Assembly (NCBI GenBank): GCA_018780645.1
Contig: JADMJJ010000036.1
Span: 124,001 to 188,000 of the forward strand
DNA: 64,000 bases
DNA from: Burkholderiaceae bacterium
GTDB taxonomy: Bacteria; Pseudomonadota; Gammaproteobacteria; Burkholderiales; Burkholderiaceae_C
Direction of reading: 5' to 3'
Position numbers and translations under genes: made by a program. Of the stretch, positions 16,203 to 25,472 are shown one piece after another. Each line of letters begins with the position of its first letter. Position 1 is the first letter of the stretch. The notes under the pieces are model-generated. The model did not search any database and was not told the origin of the DNA. It was given only the letters and a program-made list of their open reading frames with translations.

Positions 16203-17042
16203 ATGGCAGTGGCCGAACTACAGAGCCGAACCACGGTGGGCGAGCACCTGCGCACCTGGCGCGAGCGCCGGCGCATGAGCCAGATGGCGCTGTCGCTGGA
16301 GGCGGGCATCTCGACGCGGCACCTGAGCTTTCTGGAGACCGGCCGCTCGCAGCCCAGTCGCGAGATGATCATGCTGCTGGCCCGCCATCTGAACATCCCG
16401 CTGCGCGAGCGCAATGTTCTCTTGGTTGCCGGTGGTTTTGCGCCGCTGTACGGCGAGCGGCCCTTCGACGACCCTGGCCTGGAGGCCGCGCGCCGCGCCG
16501 TCAAGCTGATCGTGCAGGCTCATGAGCCGTTTCCGGCGCTGGCCGTCGACAGGCACTGGAACATGATCTGCGCCAACCGCGTCGTGCCGCTGCTGCTCGA
16601 GGGTGTGGCCCCGCATCTGTTGCAGGGCCCGGCCGTCAATGTGCTGCGGCTGTGCCTCCACCCCGAGGGCGTGTCGCGCCGCATCCTGAACCTGCGCCAG
16701 TGCCGCGACCATCTGCTGGAGCGGCTGGAGCAGCAGATCGCCAACACCGCTGATACCGGCCTGGTGCGGCTGCTGCAGGAGTTGCAGGCCTACCCGGCCG
16801 ACAACACCTCGCCCCAGGCCAGGTCTGCGCCGCCCTCGCCGGAGTACGGGGGCCTGGTCGTGCCCCTGCACCTGGCCGTGGGTGACCGCGCGCTGAACCT
16901 GATGAGCACCGTCACCGTGTTCGGCTCGCCGATGGATGTGACCGTGTCCGAGCTGGCGATCGAGACGTTTTTCCCGATCGACGAGGCCAGTGCGGCCTAT
17001 CTGCGCGAGCTGGCCAGGGGCGACCGGGCGCTGGACAAATAG
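16203..17042 (+). CDS. XRE-family regulator with MmyB-like ligand domain (279 aa)
   Basis: Residues about 10-70 form an HTH_3 domain (LRTWRERRRMSQMALSLEAG, then STRHLSFLETGRSQPSREM). The rest, with LAVDRHWNMICANR and LNLMSTVTVFGSPMDVTVSE, matches the PAS-like MmyB ligand-binding domain, reported in the family to bind fatty acids. The ATG at 16203 is used because upstream in-frame sequence overlaps the divergent membrane-protein gene. The 136-bp divergent gap probably contains a shared operator, and the membrane protein is the likely target. Confidence 0.88.
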   Translation: MAVAELQSRTTVGEHLRTWRERRRMSQMALSLEAGISTRHLSFLETGRSQPSREMIMLLARHLNIPLRERNVLLVAGGFAPLYGERPFDDPGLEAARRAVKLIVQAHEPFPALAVDRHWNMICANRVVPLLLEGVAPHLLQGPAVNVLRLCLHPEGVSRRILNLRQCRDHLLERLEQQIANTADTGLVRLLQELQAYPADNTSPQARSAPPSPEYGGLVVPLHLAVGDRALNLMSTVTVFGSPMDVTVSELAIETFFPIDEASAAYLRELARGDRALDK

Positions 17043-17094
17043 CGGCGCATGCCCCACATTCGGCCGGTTCCATCGGTCAACCAGGGAGCTTGAG

Positions 17095-20000
17095 GTGCTG
17101 GGAGAAGACGATCCGACAGTCAAGTGGTGCCAGGAGATGCGGGCCCTGCTCAAGCTGGCCAGGACGGTGATGCCGCAGGAGGGCGACGAGGCCCTCGCGG
17201 ACGGCGACCCGACCGACAACGCCGACGCCGCGCTGCTGCTGAAGAAGAGCTTCCAGCAGCGTTTTGCCAAGGATCCCAAGGGCGCCTCCCAGGCGCAGTC
17301 GGACCGGCTGTCCCTCGCCCGCACGCAGTTCACCAACCTCTACTCGGGCACGCCCGACGACAAGACGCTGGCGCTGATCAAGGCCCAGTTCGAGGTTATG
17401 GTCAAAGCCTATGCGCTGGAACTGCCGCAATGCACGCTGCGCCAGCAGATGCTCGCCCGGCTGGAGGCCTTGGCGCCGGCTAAGAAGACCGGCGCCGCCC
17501 TGGTGCCGGGCGCCGTCGACACCGACACCGGCACGCTGGCATCGCTGCGCGATGCCGCCGTCGAGGCGCTGGAGCGCGCCGGCTCGCTGCAGGCGCTGGG
17601 CGCCGAGCAGCTCCGGCTGGATGCCATCGCCCAGGAGCGCGAGCGCATCGAACTGCGCATCGAACAACGGGGCAAGCAAGCCGAACGCATCGAAGCCGAT
17701 GTCGAGGCGCTGAAGCCGGCCCCGGAGGCCCCGCCGGGCAGCCTGAACACCGAGCGCGGCGCGGTGCGTGCGCTGCTGGCGCCGCCGCTGAGCGACGACA
17801 CGCTGGCCAAGGCCGAGGACGCGCTGCTGAAGCTGCGCAGCGCCTGGGCGCCTGTGGAGCAGGAGGCGCTGGCGCTGCGCCAGATGCGCGCGCTGTTCGC
17901 CGCCGAGGCCGCCAAGCTGAGGGAGCGGGTGCAGGCGCTGGAGGCCAGCCTGGGCCAGAAGAACAAAGGTCCGGCGCTGAAGATTCTTGGCGATCTGGTC
18001 AAGCTCGAGCCCAAGCTCGCCGTCACCGCCGGCCGGGCCGAGACCGAGAAGTTTCCGGCCGCGCTGGATGCGCTGAAGATCGAGATCATGGGCCTGATCG
18101 CCAGCATGACCGGCGGCGGCAACGCGGCCGCCAAGGAGGCCGCGATCACCTTCATGCGGGCCGAACTGGCGCGCTGCGCCGCCGAGGCCAAGCAACTGCC
18201 CAAGCTTGACGACACGGCCGAGGGCTATGCCGAGGCCCTGGACAAGACCATGGCCAAGGCCCTGCAGCTGCTGGGAGTGGGCACCGGCGGCCAGGTCTCC
18301 AAGGCGCGGCCCGAGGTCGAGACCTGCAGCGATCTGGTCAGCGACTGGCGAGCCTATGTGGGCCCGGCCGGCATTGTGCTGGGGCAGCGCAAGGCGGCCG
18401 TGGCCCAGCTGATACAGCCGGCCAATCCGCCCGACGCCGATCCGGCTTTCGGCCTGGCGCTGGACGCGCTGCGCAAGCAGGTCAACACCAGCCTGGCCAA
18501 GCCGCTGCTTGAGGTCAACGTCACAGAGGCCGAGACCCATGCCAAGCCCTTCCCGGCGCTGCTGAAGCGGGCCACCGACGATGCCGCGGCGGCCAAGCGC
18601 GTCACCGCGGCCCGGCTGATCCTGGCCACCGAGTACGCGGCGGCCAGCGGCGCGGCCCGGCCGGCGGCGCGCACCGAGCTGAGCAAGGCCAAGGCGCTGG
18701 TCGATACCCGCTTCACCCTCGCCGGCATGGACCGCGACATGCCGCTGACGGCCCGGCTGCACGAGGAACTGGTCGCGCGCATGCGCGAGGTGGCCGCCGA
18801 GGGCAGCTATGCCGATACGCCCAAGGCGCCGTTCGCCGATCTGGCCGAGGGCGTGCGCGAGCTGGCTTTCACGGTCTGCGGGCCGGGCCTGATCACCGGC
18901 ATGGACAAGAAGTCGCGGGAGGCCCTCAGCGCCGTGCTGGTCAGCGACGGGCCGGCGATACGCCTGCTGGCCGAGGGGCCGCTGGGCGGCAGCCCCAAGG
19001 TGTTTGCCAAGGTGCTGGCCCGCTGCGGCCCTGGCGGTCTGGCCACGCTGGCACGTGCGCTGGACGGCGAGGCCGGCAAGGGCGCCCGTGCCTCGCTGGA
19101 GGGTCTTGTCGACAAGGCCGGGCTGGGCGGCAATCCGGAGCTGCTCAGCCGCCTGCTGGGCGACGCGCCCAAGCCCGGCGACAGCCCCGAGCTCACGCTG
19201 GCCAAGCAACAGGCCCAGGCGCGCAATGCGGCCGGCCTGAAATCGTTGGCAGAGAACTTCAGCGGCGACGCCGGTCAGGCGGCGATGAGCGCGCTGATGG
19301 TCGAGGGCGGCCTGGCCGGCAGCGATGGCTCACTGGCCAGCCTGATGCACAAGGGCGGCTTCGATGGCAAGGGCGACGAGCTGCGCGCCTTTGCCGATGC
19401 CTTCGTCGGCGACAGTGCCGGGCTCAAGCGCCTCGTCAGCACCGCCGGCGTGGCCGAGCACGTGGCCGTGCTGGGCCCGCTGGCCAAGAAGGCCGGCGCC
19501 GTGGGCGTCAAATCGATTGCCACGGCCTTCACCCAGCCCGAGGACTGCGCCCGGCTCAAGGGCCTGCTCGACGGCGGCGGCATGGGCGGCGACACCAGCC
19601 TGCCGGGCAAGAAGCATGAGCATCCGGACACGCTGAGCAAGGTCTTCGTCGACGGCCTGGGCGGCAAGGGCGAGAACCTGAAGGTCTATGCCAAGGCTTT
19701 TGGCGGGCCCGATGGCCCTGCCGACTCCAAGCGCATGCTGGATGCCTTCAACGAGTTCCCCGACTATCCCGAGACGCCGCCCAAGGACTACCGGCAGCCG
19801 GGCAAGGGCCTGGCGCTGCTGCTTGGCGGCAAGCAGCTCAAGGGCACGCCGGAGCAGCGCATCACCAAGCTGGCGACGCAATTCATGCCCAATATCAAGA
19901 CCGTTCCCGAGGGCAACCAGCGCAACCAGGCGATACGGATGGCGCCGCATATGGCGCTGGAGACGGCGCAGGAGGGCTGGAAGCCCGAAAGCGGGGCGAT

Positions 20001-20352
20001 GCGGACTGCCGGGATCGAGACGGTCACCGCCTCTGTGCTGAAGCGCCATCAGCCGGAAACCTACGACAAGGGCAAGACGAACTACGAGCAGTCGATGTTT
20101 CCGCCCGGCATCGATGTGGGCGCGCTGATCGACCAGGCACTTGCCCAGGTCTCTGACGACCGCGACCATGCGGAGCAGGTCACGGTCACCGTGGGTCCGC
20201 CGCCGACCCAGATCACCGTCGAGATCGGCTATGTGAACGACACCATGGTCAACCACTTCGGGCCGCGGGGCAGCGTCGCGCCGCCGCATCCGATGGAAAC
20301 GCCGGTCTTCCGCGAAGCGGAAATCAATGCCATCTTTGCCGCGATCAAATAG
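17095..20352 (+). CDS. large coiled-coil and repeat protein of unknown function (1085 aa)
   Basis: The reading starts at a GTG preceded by AGGGAG at an ideal distance. There is no signal peptide or membrane segment. Residues about 150-400 are charged, alanine- and leucine-rich and heptad-like, suggesting coiled coil (for example ERERIELRIEQRGKQAERIE). Residues about 635-890 contain a degenerate repeat of 35-40 residues, recognisable as GL-x-x-LA-x-AF-x-GD-x(4-8)-L-x(3-6)-GG-[LF]-G (for example LKSLAENFSGDAG and ELRAFADAFVGDSAG). The last 195 residues form a separate region rich in His, Pro and Asp (NYEQSMFPPGIDVGALIDQA, NDTMVNHFGPRG). A small gene follows 27 bases downstream. Size, modularity and the partner recall effector/immunity or polymorphic-toxin loci, but no toxin motif is recognised; a structural or cytoskeletal role is equally possible. 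Confidence 0.75.
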   Translation: MLGEDDPTVKWCQEMRALLKLARTVMPQEGDEALADGDPTDNADAALLLKKSFQQRFAKDPKGASQAQSDRLSLARTQFTNLYSGTPDDKTLALIKAQFEVMVKAYALELPQCTLRQQMLARLEALAPAKKTGAALVPGAVDTDTGTLASLRDAAVEALERAGSLQALGAEQLRLDAIAQERERIELRIEQRGKQAERIEADVEALKPAPEAPPGSLNTERGAVRALLAPPLSDDTLAKAEDALLKLRSAWAPVEQEALALRQMRALFAAEAAKLRERVQALEASLGQKNKGPALKILGDLVKLEPKLAVTAGRAETEKFPAALDALKIEIMGLIASMTGGGNAAAKEAAITFMRAELARCAAEAKQLPKLDDTAEGYAEALDKTMAKALQLLGVGTGGQVSKARPEVETCSDLVSDWRAYVGPAGIVLGQRKAAVAQLIQPANPPDADPAFGLALDALRKQVNTSLAKPLLEVNVTEAETHAKPFPALLKRATDDAAAAKRVTAARLILATEYAAASGAARPAARTELSKAKALVDTRFTLAGMDRDMPLTARLHEELVARMREVAAEGSYADTPKAPFADLAEGVRELAFTVCGPGLITGMDKKSREALSAVLVSDGPAIRLLAEGPLGGSPKVFAKVLARCGPGGLATLARALDGEAGKGARASLEGLVDKAGLGGNPELLSRLLGDAPKPGDSPELTLAKQQAQARNAAGLKSLAENFSGDAGQAAMSALMVEGGLAGSDGSLASLMHKGGFDGKGDELRAFADAFVGDSAGLKRLVSTAGVAEHVAVLGPLAKKAGAVGVKSIATAFTQPEDCARLKGLLDGGGMGGDTSLPGKKHEHPDTLSKVFVDGLGGKGENLKVYAKAFGGPDGPADSKRMLDAFNEFPDYPETPPKDYRQPGKGLALLLGGKQLKGTPEQRITKLATQFMPNIKTVPEGNQRNQAIRMAPHMALETAQEGWKPESGAMRTAGIETVTASVLKRHQPETYDKGKTNYEQSMFPPGIDVGALIDQALAQVSDDRDHAEQVTVTVGPPPTQITVEIGYVNDTMVNHFGPRGSVAPPHPMETPVFREAEINAIFAAIK

Positions 20353-20379
20353 CGCCGCACGATGCGTTCAGGAGCAGTC

Positions 20380-20832
20380 ATGCAAATCAGGTTCGAGATT
20401 GACGATTTTGGCGACGAGGCGGCCTCGCTTCAGGCCGTGTCCGACGGCCGCGCGCCCGAGGAGCCCTATCACCTGTGGGGGCGCGTCCTGCTGGAGCAGG
20501 AGGGCCAGCCCACGGTGGTGATCGACGACGACATGACCCTGCTGGGCCTGGCGCTGTGCGCCGATGTGCCCGCGGCGCTGCGCCGCGACGGCAGGGCTCA
20601 GCTGCGTCTGGCCGGCTGGCCCGGCAGTTACAGCTTTGTGGCCGAGGGCGGTGTGGTGCACCTGACCGGCTCCAAGGACACGGACGTCCGCCTTGATCAG
20701 GCCGAGCTGTTGCAGGGCCTGCATGCCTGCGGCCAGCGCCTGGCGGCCTTCATCCAGACTCTGGCGGTGAGCTGCCCGCAGTACGGCAAGGCCGGCCGCG
20801 TGCTGGCGGCGAACCTGGCCGATCGTGGCTGA
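20380..20832 (+). CDS. small partner protein of the large repeat protein (150 aa)
   Basis: The ATG follows CAGGAG at six bases and the gene starts 27 bases after the large repeat-protein gene, so the two are almost certainly cotranscribed. The protein is acidic (IRFEIDDFGDEAAS, IDDDMTLLG) with alternating beta strands and a C-terminal helix containing two cysteines (LHACGQRLAAF, AVSCPQYGK). It has no signal peptide. An immunity or chaperone role is suggested only by position and acidity. I do not recognise a family. Confidence 0.75.
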   Translation: MQIRFEIDDFGDEAASLQAVSDGRAPEEPYHLWGRVLLEQEGQPTVVIDDDMTLLGLALCADVPAALRRDGRAQLRLAGWPGSYSFVAEGGVVHLTGSKDTDVRLDQAELLQGLHACGQRLAAFIQTLAVSCPQYGKAGRVLAANLADRG

Positions 20833-20845
20833 TGCCTGAGCAGAC

Positions 20846-21769
20846 TCACCAGCCGCCGTAATCCCCGCCCGCCTCCTCGCGCCGCGACCGGAAGCCGTCG
20901 AGCAGAAAGTCCACCAGCGCGCGGGTCTTGGCCGACAGATGGTGCTTGGTCGGGAACACCAGATAGATGTCGGCCGGCGGCAGACTCCAGTCGGCCAGCA
21001 CCCGGCGCAGCCGGCCCGAGCGCAGATAGGGGGCGGCGTCCCACTGCGAGCGCAGCAGAATGCCCTGGCCGTCCAGCGCCCAGCCCAGCGCCGCCTCGCC
21101 GTCATTGCTGCTCAGCGTGCCGCGCACCTTGACCGTCTCCTGTTTGGCGCCGGCGCGCAGATGCCAGGTGCCATAGGTCTCGTCGCTCTCGCGCAGAAAG
21201 ATGCAACGGTGCTGCTGCAGCTCGCGCGGCGTGGCCGGTTCGCCTGCCTGCCTAAGATAGGCGGGCGCGGCGCACAGCACGCGGCGGTTGGGGGCCAGCA
21301 GGCGGGCCGTCAGCCGCGCATCGGGCAGCTCGCCCAGGCGCACCGAGGCGTCGAAACCCTGTTCGACCAGGTTCACCGGCCGGTCCGTCAGGTGCAGCTG
21401 CACCTCGACCTCGGGAAAGGCGCGTGAGAACTTCGACAGCATCGGTGCGATGTGCTGGCGGCCGAAGCCCAGCGTGGCGTTGATCTTCAGCAGGCCCTTG
21501 GGCGTGGCCCGCGAGCCGGCCACCGTGTGCTCCAGCGCATCGAGCTCGGCCAGCACCCGCGTGCCCTCGACCAGATAGGTCTCGCCCTCGGGCGTCAGGC
21601 TGATCCGCCGCGTGGTGCGGTGCAAGAGCCGCACGCCCAGCCGAGCTTCCAAGGCGGACAGGCGCTTGCTCACCGACGGTGGCGTCACGCCCATCTCCTG
21701 CGCCGCCGCGGCCAGGCTGCCGCGCTTCATCAGCAGCACGAAGAAGCTCAGGTCGGAGAAGGCGTCCAT
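20846..21769 (-). CDS. LysR-family transcriptional regulator (307 aa)
   Basis: The N-terminal HTH (SLAAAAQEMGVTPPSVSKRL, then LEARLGVRLLHRTTRRISLT) and the two-lobed effector domain (starting GLLKINATLGFGRQHI) are full length for the DmlR/AaeR-like branch of LysR regulators. It is divergent from the dehalogenase-leuCD operon across 97 bases, so it is probably that operon's regulator and binds a small organic acid. The tail SRREEAGGDYGGW is species-specific. It converges on the small partner gene with a 13-base gap. Confidence 0.92.
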   Translation of the reverse strand: MDAFSDLSFFVLLMKRGSLAAAAQEMGVTPPSVSKRLSALEARLGVRLLHRTTRRISLTPEGETYLVEGTRVLAELDALEHTVAGSRATPKGLLKINATLGFGRQHIAPMLSKFSRAFPEVEVQLHLTDRPVNLVEQGFDASVRLGELPDARLTARLLAPNRRVLCAAPAYLRQAGEPATPRELQQHRCIFLRESDETYGTWHLRAGAKQETVKVRGTLSSNDGEAALGWALDGQGILLRSQWDAAPYLRSGRLRRVLADWSLPPADIYLVFPTKHHLSAKTRALVDFLLDGFRSRREEAGGDYGGW

Positions 21770-21866
21770 AGGTGAGTTGAAGGCACGAATGAATTGTCGT
21801 GAGCGACATTATGTTGCGGCGGGGCACGACTACCATCGCTTCATCGCCGCTGCCTGGAGTGCCGTC

Positions 21867-22778
21867 ATGAACACGAATCTGCAGAGCCTGCTGCCCGGCT
21901 TCGAGCACCGCCTGGTGTCGATGGGCGAGGGCGTCCAGATCGCCGCTTCCATCGGCGGCTCGGGTCCGCCGCTGCTGCTGCTGCACGGCCATCCGCAGAC
22001 GCGGGCGATCTGGCACCGCGTCGTGCCCGAGCTGCTGAAGCACTTCACCGTCGTCGCCGCCGATCTGCGCGGCTATGGCGATTCATCGAAGCCGGCCGGC
22101 GTGCCCGATCACGGCAACTATGCCAAGCGGGTGATGGCGCAGGACCAGCTGGTGCTGATGCAGGCGCTGGGCTTCAGCCGCTTCGGCGTGCTGGCCCATG
22201 ACCGCGGTGCCCGCGTCGCCCACCGGCTGGCGCAGGACCATCCGCAGGCGGTGCGCGCTATGGTTCTGCTGGACATCGCACCGACCCTGGCGATGTACCA
22301 GCAGACCAGCGAGGCCTTTGCCCGCGCCTACTGGCACTGGTTCTTCCTGATCCAGAAGGCACCGATGCCCGAGCGGCTGATCGCCGCCGACCCAGCGGCC
22401 TATGTGCTGGAGGTGATGGGCAATCGCAGCGCCGGGCTGGCGCCGTTCGACCCGCGGGCGTTGGCCGAGTACCAGCGCTGCCTGGCCCTGCCGGGCACGG
22501 GCCACGGCATCTGCGAGGACTACCGCGCCGCCGCCGGCATCGACCTGGCACACGACCGCGCCGACCGCGAGGCCGGGCGGATGCTGCAGGTGCCGCTGCT
22601 GGTGCTTTGGGGGGAGCGCGGCGTCGTCCATCAATGCTTCAAGCCGCTCGATGAATGGCGGTTGGTCGCCAACGATGTCCGGGGTCAGGATTTGCCTTGC
22701 GGCCATTACGTGGCCGAGGAAGCGCCCGAGGCGCTGCTGGCGCAGGCACTGCCCTTTTTGACCCAGGATCTGCCATGA
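21867..22778 (+). CDS. haloacetate/fluoroacetate dehalogenase-like alpha/beta hydrolase
   Basis: 303 residues, the normal length of fluoroacetate dehalogenases. LLLLHGHPQTRAIWHRV is the oxyanion region, AHDRGARVAHRLA carries the aspartate nucleophile in place of serine, and GHYVAEEAPEALL the catalytic histidine. DIAPTLAMYQ and YWHWFFLIQ are cap-domain features of this subfamily, contributing halide and carboxylate contacts. Fluoride-selective residues cannot be checked without alignment, and epoxide hydrolases share much of the fold. The ATG at 21867 opens the family's usual N-terminus. Its stop overlaps the leuC start (ATGA), showing translational coupling to leuCD. Confidence 0.85.
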   Translation: MNTNLQSLLPGFEHRLVSMGEGVQIAASIGGSGPPLLLLHGHPQTRAIWHRVVPELLKHFTVVAADLRGYGDSSKPAGVPDHGNYAKRVMAQDQLVLMQALGFSRFGVLAHDRGARVAHRLAQDHPQAVRAMVLLDIAPTLAMYQQTSEAFARAYWHWFFLIQKAPMPERLIAADPAAYVLEVMGNRSAGLAPFDPRALAEYQRCLALPGTGHGICEDYRAAAGIDLAHDRADREAGRMLQVPLLVLWGERGVVHQCFKPLDEWRLVANDVRGQDLPCGHYVAEEAPEALLAQALPFLTQDLP

Positions 22779-24193
22779 CTTCATCTGGAAAAACGCTGTA
22801 CCGCAAGCTGGTCGAGTCGCACACCGTCGCGACCCTGGACGCGCAGAACGTGCTGCTGTTCTGCGATCTTCACCTGATGAACGAATACACCAGCCCTCAG
22901 GCCTTTGCCGGCCTGCACGAGCAGGGCCGCGGCGTGCTGGTGCCGGGGCAGAACGTCGCGGTGGTCAGCCACATCATCCCGACCCATCCGGTCAAGTTTC
23001 GCGTCATCGCCGATCCGCCGTCGGCGCTGCAGGCCAGCAATCTGAAGCTCAACTGCGATCGCCACGCCATCCCGCTGTTCGACACCAATGACGCGCTGCA
23101 GGGCATCGAGCATGTGGTCTCGCCCGAGCTGGGCATGATCCGCCCCGGCATGGTGGTGATCTGCGGCGACAGCCATACGACCACCTATGGCGCCCTCGGT
23201 GCCCTGGGCTTCGGCATCGGCACCTCCGAGGTCGAGCATGTGCTGGCCACGCAGACGCTGGTCTATCGGCTTGCGCAGGACATGCGCATCCGCGTCGATG
23301 GGCGTCTGCCCCCGGGCACGACGGCCAAGGATCTGATACTGATGATCATCAGCCGCATCGGCGCCCAGGGCGCGCGCGGCTATGTGGTCGAGTTCTGCGG
23401 CACGGCCATCAGCGCACTGAGCGTCGAGGCTCGCTTCACGCTGTGCAATATGGCGGTGGAGGCCGGCGCGCGCGGCGCGCTGATTGCGCCCGATGCCACT
23501 TCAATCGACTACGTGCTGGAGCGTGCCACCGACATCACAGGCGCCTGGCGCGAACAGGCGCTGGCCGCCTGGGTCGAGCTGCGCAGCGACGCCCAGGCGG
23601 TGTTTGACATCGAGCACCGGTTCGACGCCGGCGAGGTCGTGCCCTACGTGACCTGGGGCACCAGCCCCGACCAGGCCGTGCCCATCACCGGCCATGTGCC
23701 TGATCCAGCAGCGCAGGCCGAAGGCGTGGCGCGGCAGAGCGCCGAGCAGGCGCTGCGCTACACCGGCCTGACTGCAGGCGCGCCACTCGAAGGCCTGGCC
23801 ATCCAGCATGTCTTCATCGGCTCCTGCACCAATGCACGCATTGAGGATCTGCGGGCCGTGGCCGAGATCGTGCGCGGGCGCAGCGTCGCGCCCTCGGTGC
23901 GGGCGATGGTCGTGCCCGGCTCGGGCCGCGTGAGGGCCCAGGCCGAGGCCGAGGGCATTGCCGATCTGCTGCTGGCCGCCGGCTTCGAGTGGCGCCAGCC
24001 GGGCTGCTCGATGTGCCTGGCGATGAATGACGATGTGCTGGCGCCCGGCGTGCGCTGCGCGTCCACCACCAACCGCAATTTCGAGGGCCGCCAGGGCCGC
24101 GGCGCGATCACCCACCTGATGAGCCCGGCGATGGCCGCCGCCGCCGCGATCACCGGCCATCTGACCGATGTGCGCCATTTGGAGAGCCTGTAA
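22775..24193 (+). CDS. leuC: 3-isopropylmalate dehydratase large subunit (aconitase family)
   Basis: The large subunit of an aconitase-type [4Fe-4S] hydro-lyase, 472 residues, matching LeuC length. VICGDSHTTTYGALGALGFG is the family signature, and the cluster cysteines appear in GDSHTT-proximal context, GSCTNARIEDLR and PGCSMCLAMNDD. The start codon overlaps the dehalogenase stop, so this copy belongs to an operon whose first gene is not part of leucine synthesis. No leuA or leuB lies in the window, so it may be the biosynthetic enzyme in an unusual setting or a paralogue acting on a related 2-alkylmalate, citramalate or dimethylmalate. Confidence 0.9.
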   Translation: MTSSGKTLYRKLVESHTVATLDAQNVLLFCDLHLMNEYTSPQAFAGLHEQGRGVLVPGQNVAVVSHIIPTHPVKFRVIADPPSALQASNLKLNCDRHAIPLFDTNDALQGIEHVVSPELGMIRPGMVVICGDSHTTTYGALGALGFGIGTSEVEHVLATQTLVYRLAQDMRIRVDGRLPPGTTAKDLILMIISRIGAQGARGYVVEFCGTAISALSVEARFTLCNMAVEAGARGALIAPDATSIDYVLERATDITGAWREQALAAWVELRSDAQAVFDIEHRFDAGEVVPYVTWGTSPDQAVPITGHVPDPAAQAEGVARQSAEQALRYTGLTAGAPLEGLAIQHVFIGSCTNARIEDLRAVAEIVRGRSVAPSVRAMVVPGSGRVRAQAEAEGIADLLLAAGFEWRQPGCSMCLAMNDDVLAPGVRCASTTNRNFEGRQGRGAITHLMSPAMAAAAAITGHLTDVRHLESL

Positions 24194-24194
24194 C

Positions 24195-24836
24195 ATGACC
24201 GACGCTACCCGCATCAAGGGTGTGGCCGCTCCGCTGCCGCTGGCCAATCTCGACACCGACCAGATCATGCCCAAGCAGTTCCTGCGCGGCATCGACAAGA
24301 TGGGCCTGGCCCAGGGTCTGCTGTACGACCTGCGCTTCGACGGCGAAGGCCAGGCGCGCCCCGAGTTCGTGCTGAACCGGCCGGCTTTCGCCGCCACCCG
24401 CATGCTGATCGCCGGCGCCAATTTCGGCTGCGGCTCAAGCCGCGAGCATGCGGTCTGGGGCCTGCAGCAGCACGGCATTCAGGCGGTGATCGCGCCGAGC
24501 TTCGGCGAGATCTTCTACTCGAACGCGATGAACAACCGGCTGCTGCTGGTGATGCTTGAGCCGGACCAGGTGCAGGCGTTGATCGATGAGGCGCAGGCTT
24601 CTGCCGAGCCCATGCAGGTCAGCATCGATCTGCAGACGATGACCTTGCAAAGCCCGGCGCTGCAGGCAAGCTTCAGCCTGGCCGAGCGCCACCGCCGCAT
24701 GTTCCTGGAAGGGCTGGACATGATCGGCGCGTCGCTGAGCCATCGCGATCAGATCAAGGCCTTTGCCGCGCGTCACTGGGCCGCCCAGCCATGGCTGCGC
24801 GATGTGGCGCGCATCACCACCGAGCGCCTGGGCTGA
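24195..24836 (+). CDS. leuD: 3-isopropylmalate dehydratase small subunit
   Basis: 213 residues, normal for LeuD. LDTDQIMPKQFLRGIDK gives the swivel-domain start, and GANFGCGSSREHAVWGL the conserved substrate-binding loop; FGEIFYSNAMNNRLL is also typical. It starts two bases after the leuC stop, with GGAG about ten bases upstream inside leuC, and together the subunits form the hydro-lyase heterodimer. It ends directly against the convergent response-regulator gene with no intergenic base, leaving no room for a terminator. Confidence 0.92.
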   Translation: MTDATRIKGVAAPLPLANLDTDQIMPKQFLRGIDKMGLAQGLLYDLRFDGEGQARPEFVLNRPAFAATRMLIAGANFGCGSSREHAVWGLQQHGIQAVIAPSFGEIFYSNAMNNRLLLVMLEPDQVQALIDEAQASAEPMQVSIDLQTMTLQSPALQASFSLAERHRRMFLEGLDMIGASLSHRDQIKAFAARHWAAQPWLRDVARITTERLG

Positions 24837-25472
24837 TCAGCGCGGGTGCCGGCTGGCCAGCAGCGCCGCCTCGACGCGGCTGCGCACCTGCAGCTTCTGC
24901 AGGATGTTGGTGACGTAGTGCTTTATGGTCTTCTCGGACAGGAAGATGCGCTCGCCGATCTCGCGATTGGTCAGGCCCTGGCCGATCAGTGCCAGGATCT
25001 CGCGTTCGCGCTCGGTCAGCTCCTGCAGCGGGTCGGGCGCCTTGCCTTGGGTCAGCGAGACCAGCATCTCGGCCGCGATCGACGGCGAGACGTAGACCTC
25101 GCCGGCCACTGCAGCGCGCACCACATGGGCCAGCTCCCGGGCCGACACACCCTTGAGCACATAGCCGCGCGCACCGGCCTTCAGCGCCGACAAGAGCTTG
25201 TCCTTGTCGTCCGAGCCGGTGAGCATGACGATGGCCGTGGCCGGGCAGGCCATGGCGATCTTCTCGGCGGTGACGATGCCGTTCCAGCCGGGCATGCTGA
25301 TGTCCAGCAGCACCACCTCGGGCAGCAGCGCCTGCGCCATGGCCAGGGCTTCCTCGCCGGAGGCCGTCTCGCCGACGACGCGAAACGCGGGGTCCATCTG
25401 CAGCGAGTGCACGACGCCCTGCCGGAACAGCGGGTGGTCGTCGACGACCAGGATGTCTATCGTCTCACTCAT
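24837..25472 (-). CDS. NarL/LuxR-family response regulator (211 aa)
   Basis: The receiver domain (DILVVDDHPLFRQGVV, phospho-acceptor Asp in VVLLDISMPGWNG, Thr in IVMLTGSDD, Lys in YVLKGVSA) is followed by a LuxR-type HTH (LTEREREILALIGQGLTNRE, then SEKTIKHYVTNILQKL). It overlaps the upstream histidine-kinase gene by 8 bases, forming a two-component pair. The genes it controls are not evident from the sequence; the divergent PEP-CTERM gene beyond the kinase is one candidate. Confidence 0.95.
   Translation of the reverse strand: MSETIDILVVDDHPLFRQGVVHSLQMDPAFRVVGETASGEEALAMAQALLPEVVLLDISMPGWNGIVTAEKIAMACPATAIVMLTGSDDKDKLLSALKAGARGYVLKGVSARELAHVVRAAVAGEVYVSPSIAAEMLVSLTQGKAPDPLQELTEREREILALIGQGLTNREIGERIFLSEKTIKHYVTNILQKLQVRSRVEAALLASRHPR

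Noticed and set aside
17077..19209. A 710-codon open frame antisense to the large repeat protein
   Set aside because: Low-complexity Gln/Arg/Gly-rich translation without a ribosome site; the plus-strand frame has a good site, GTG start and coupled partner.
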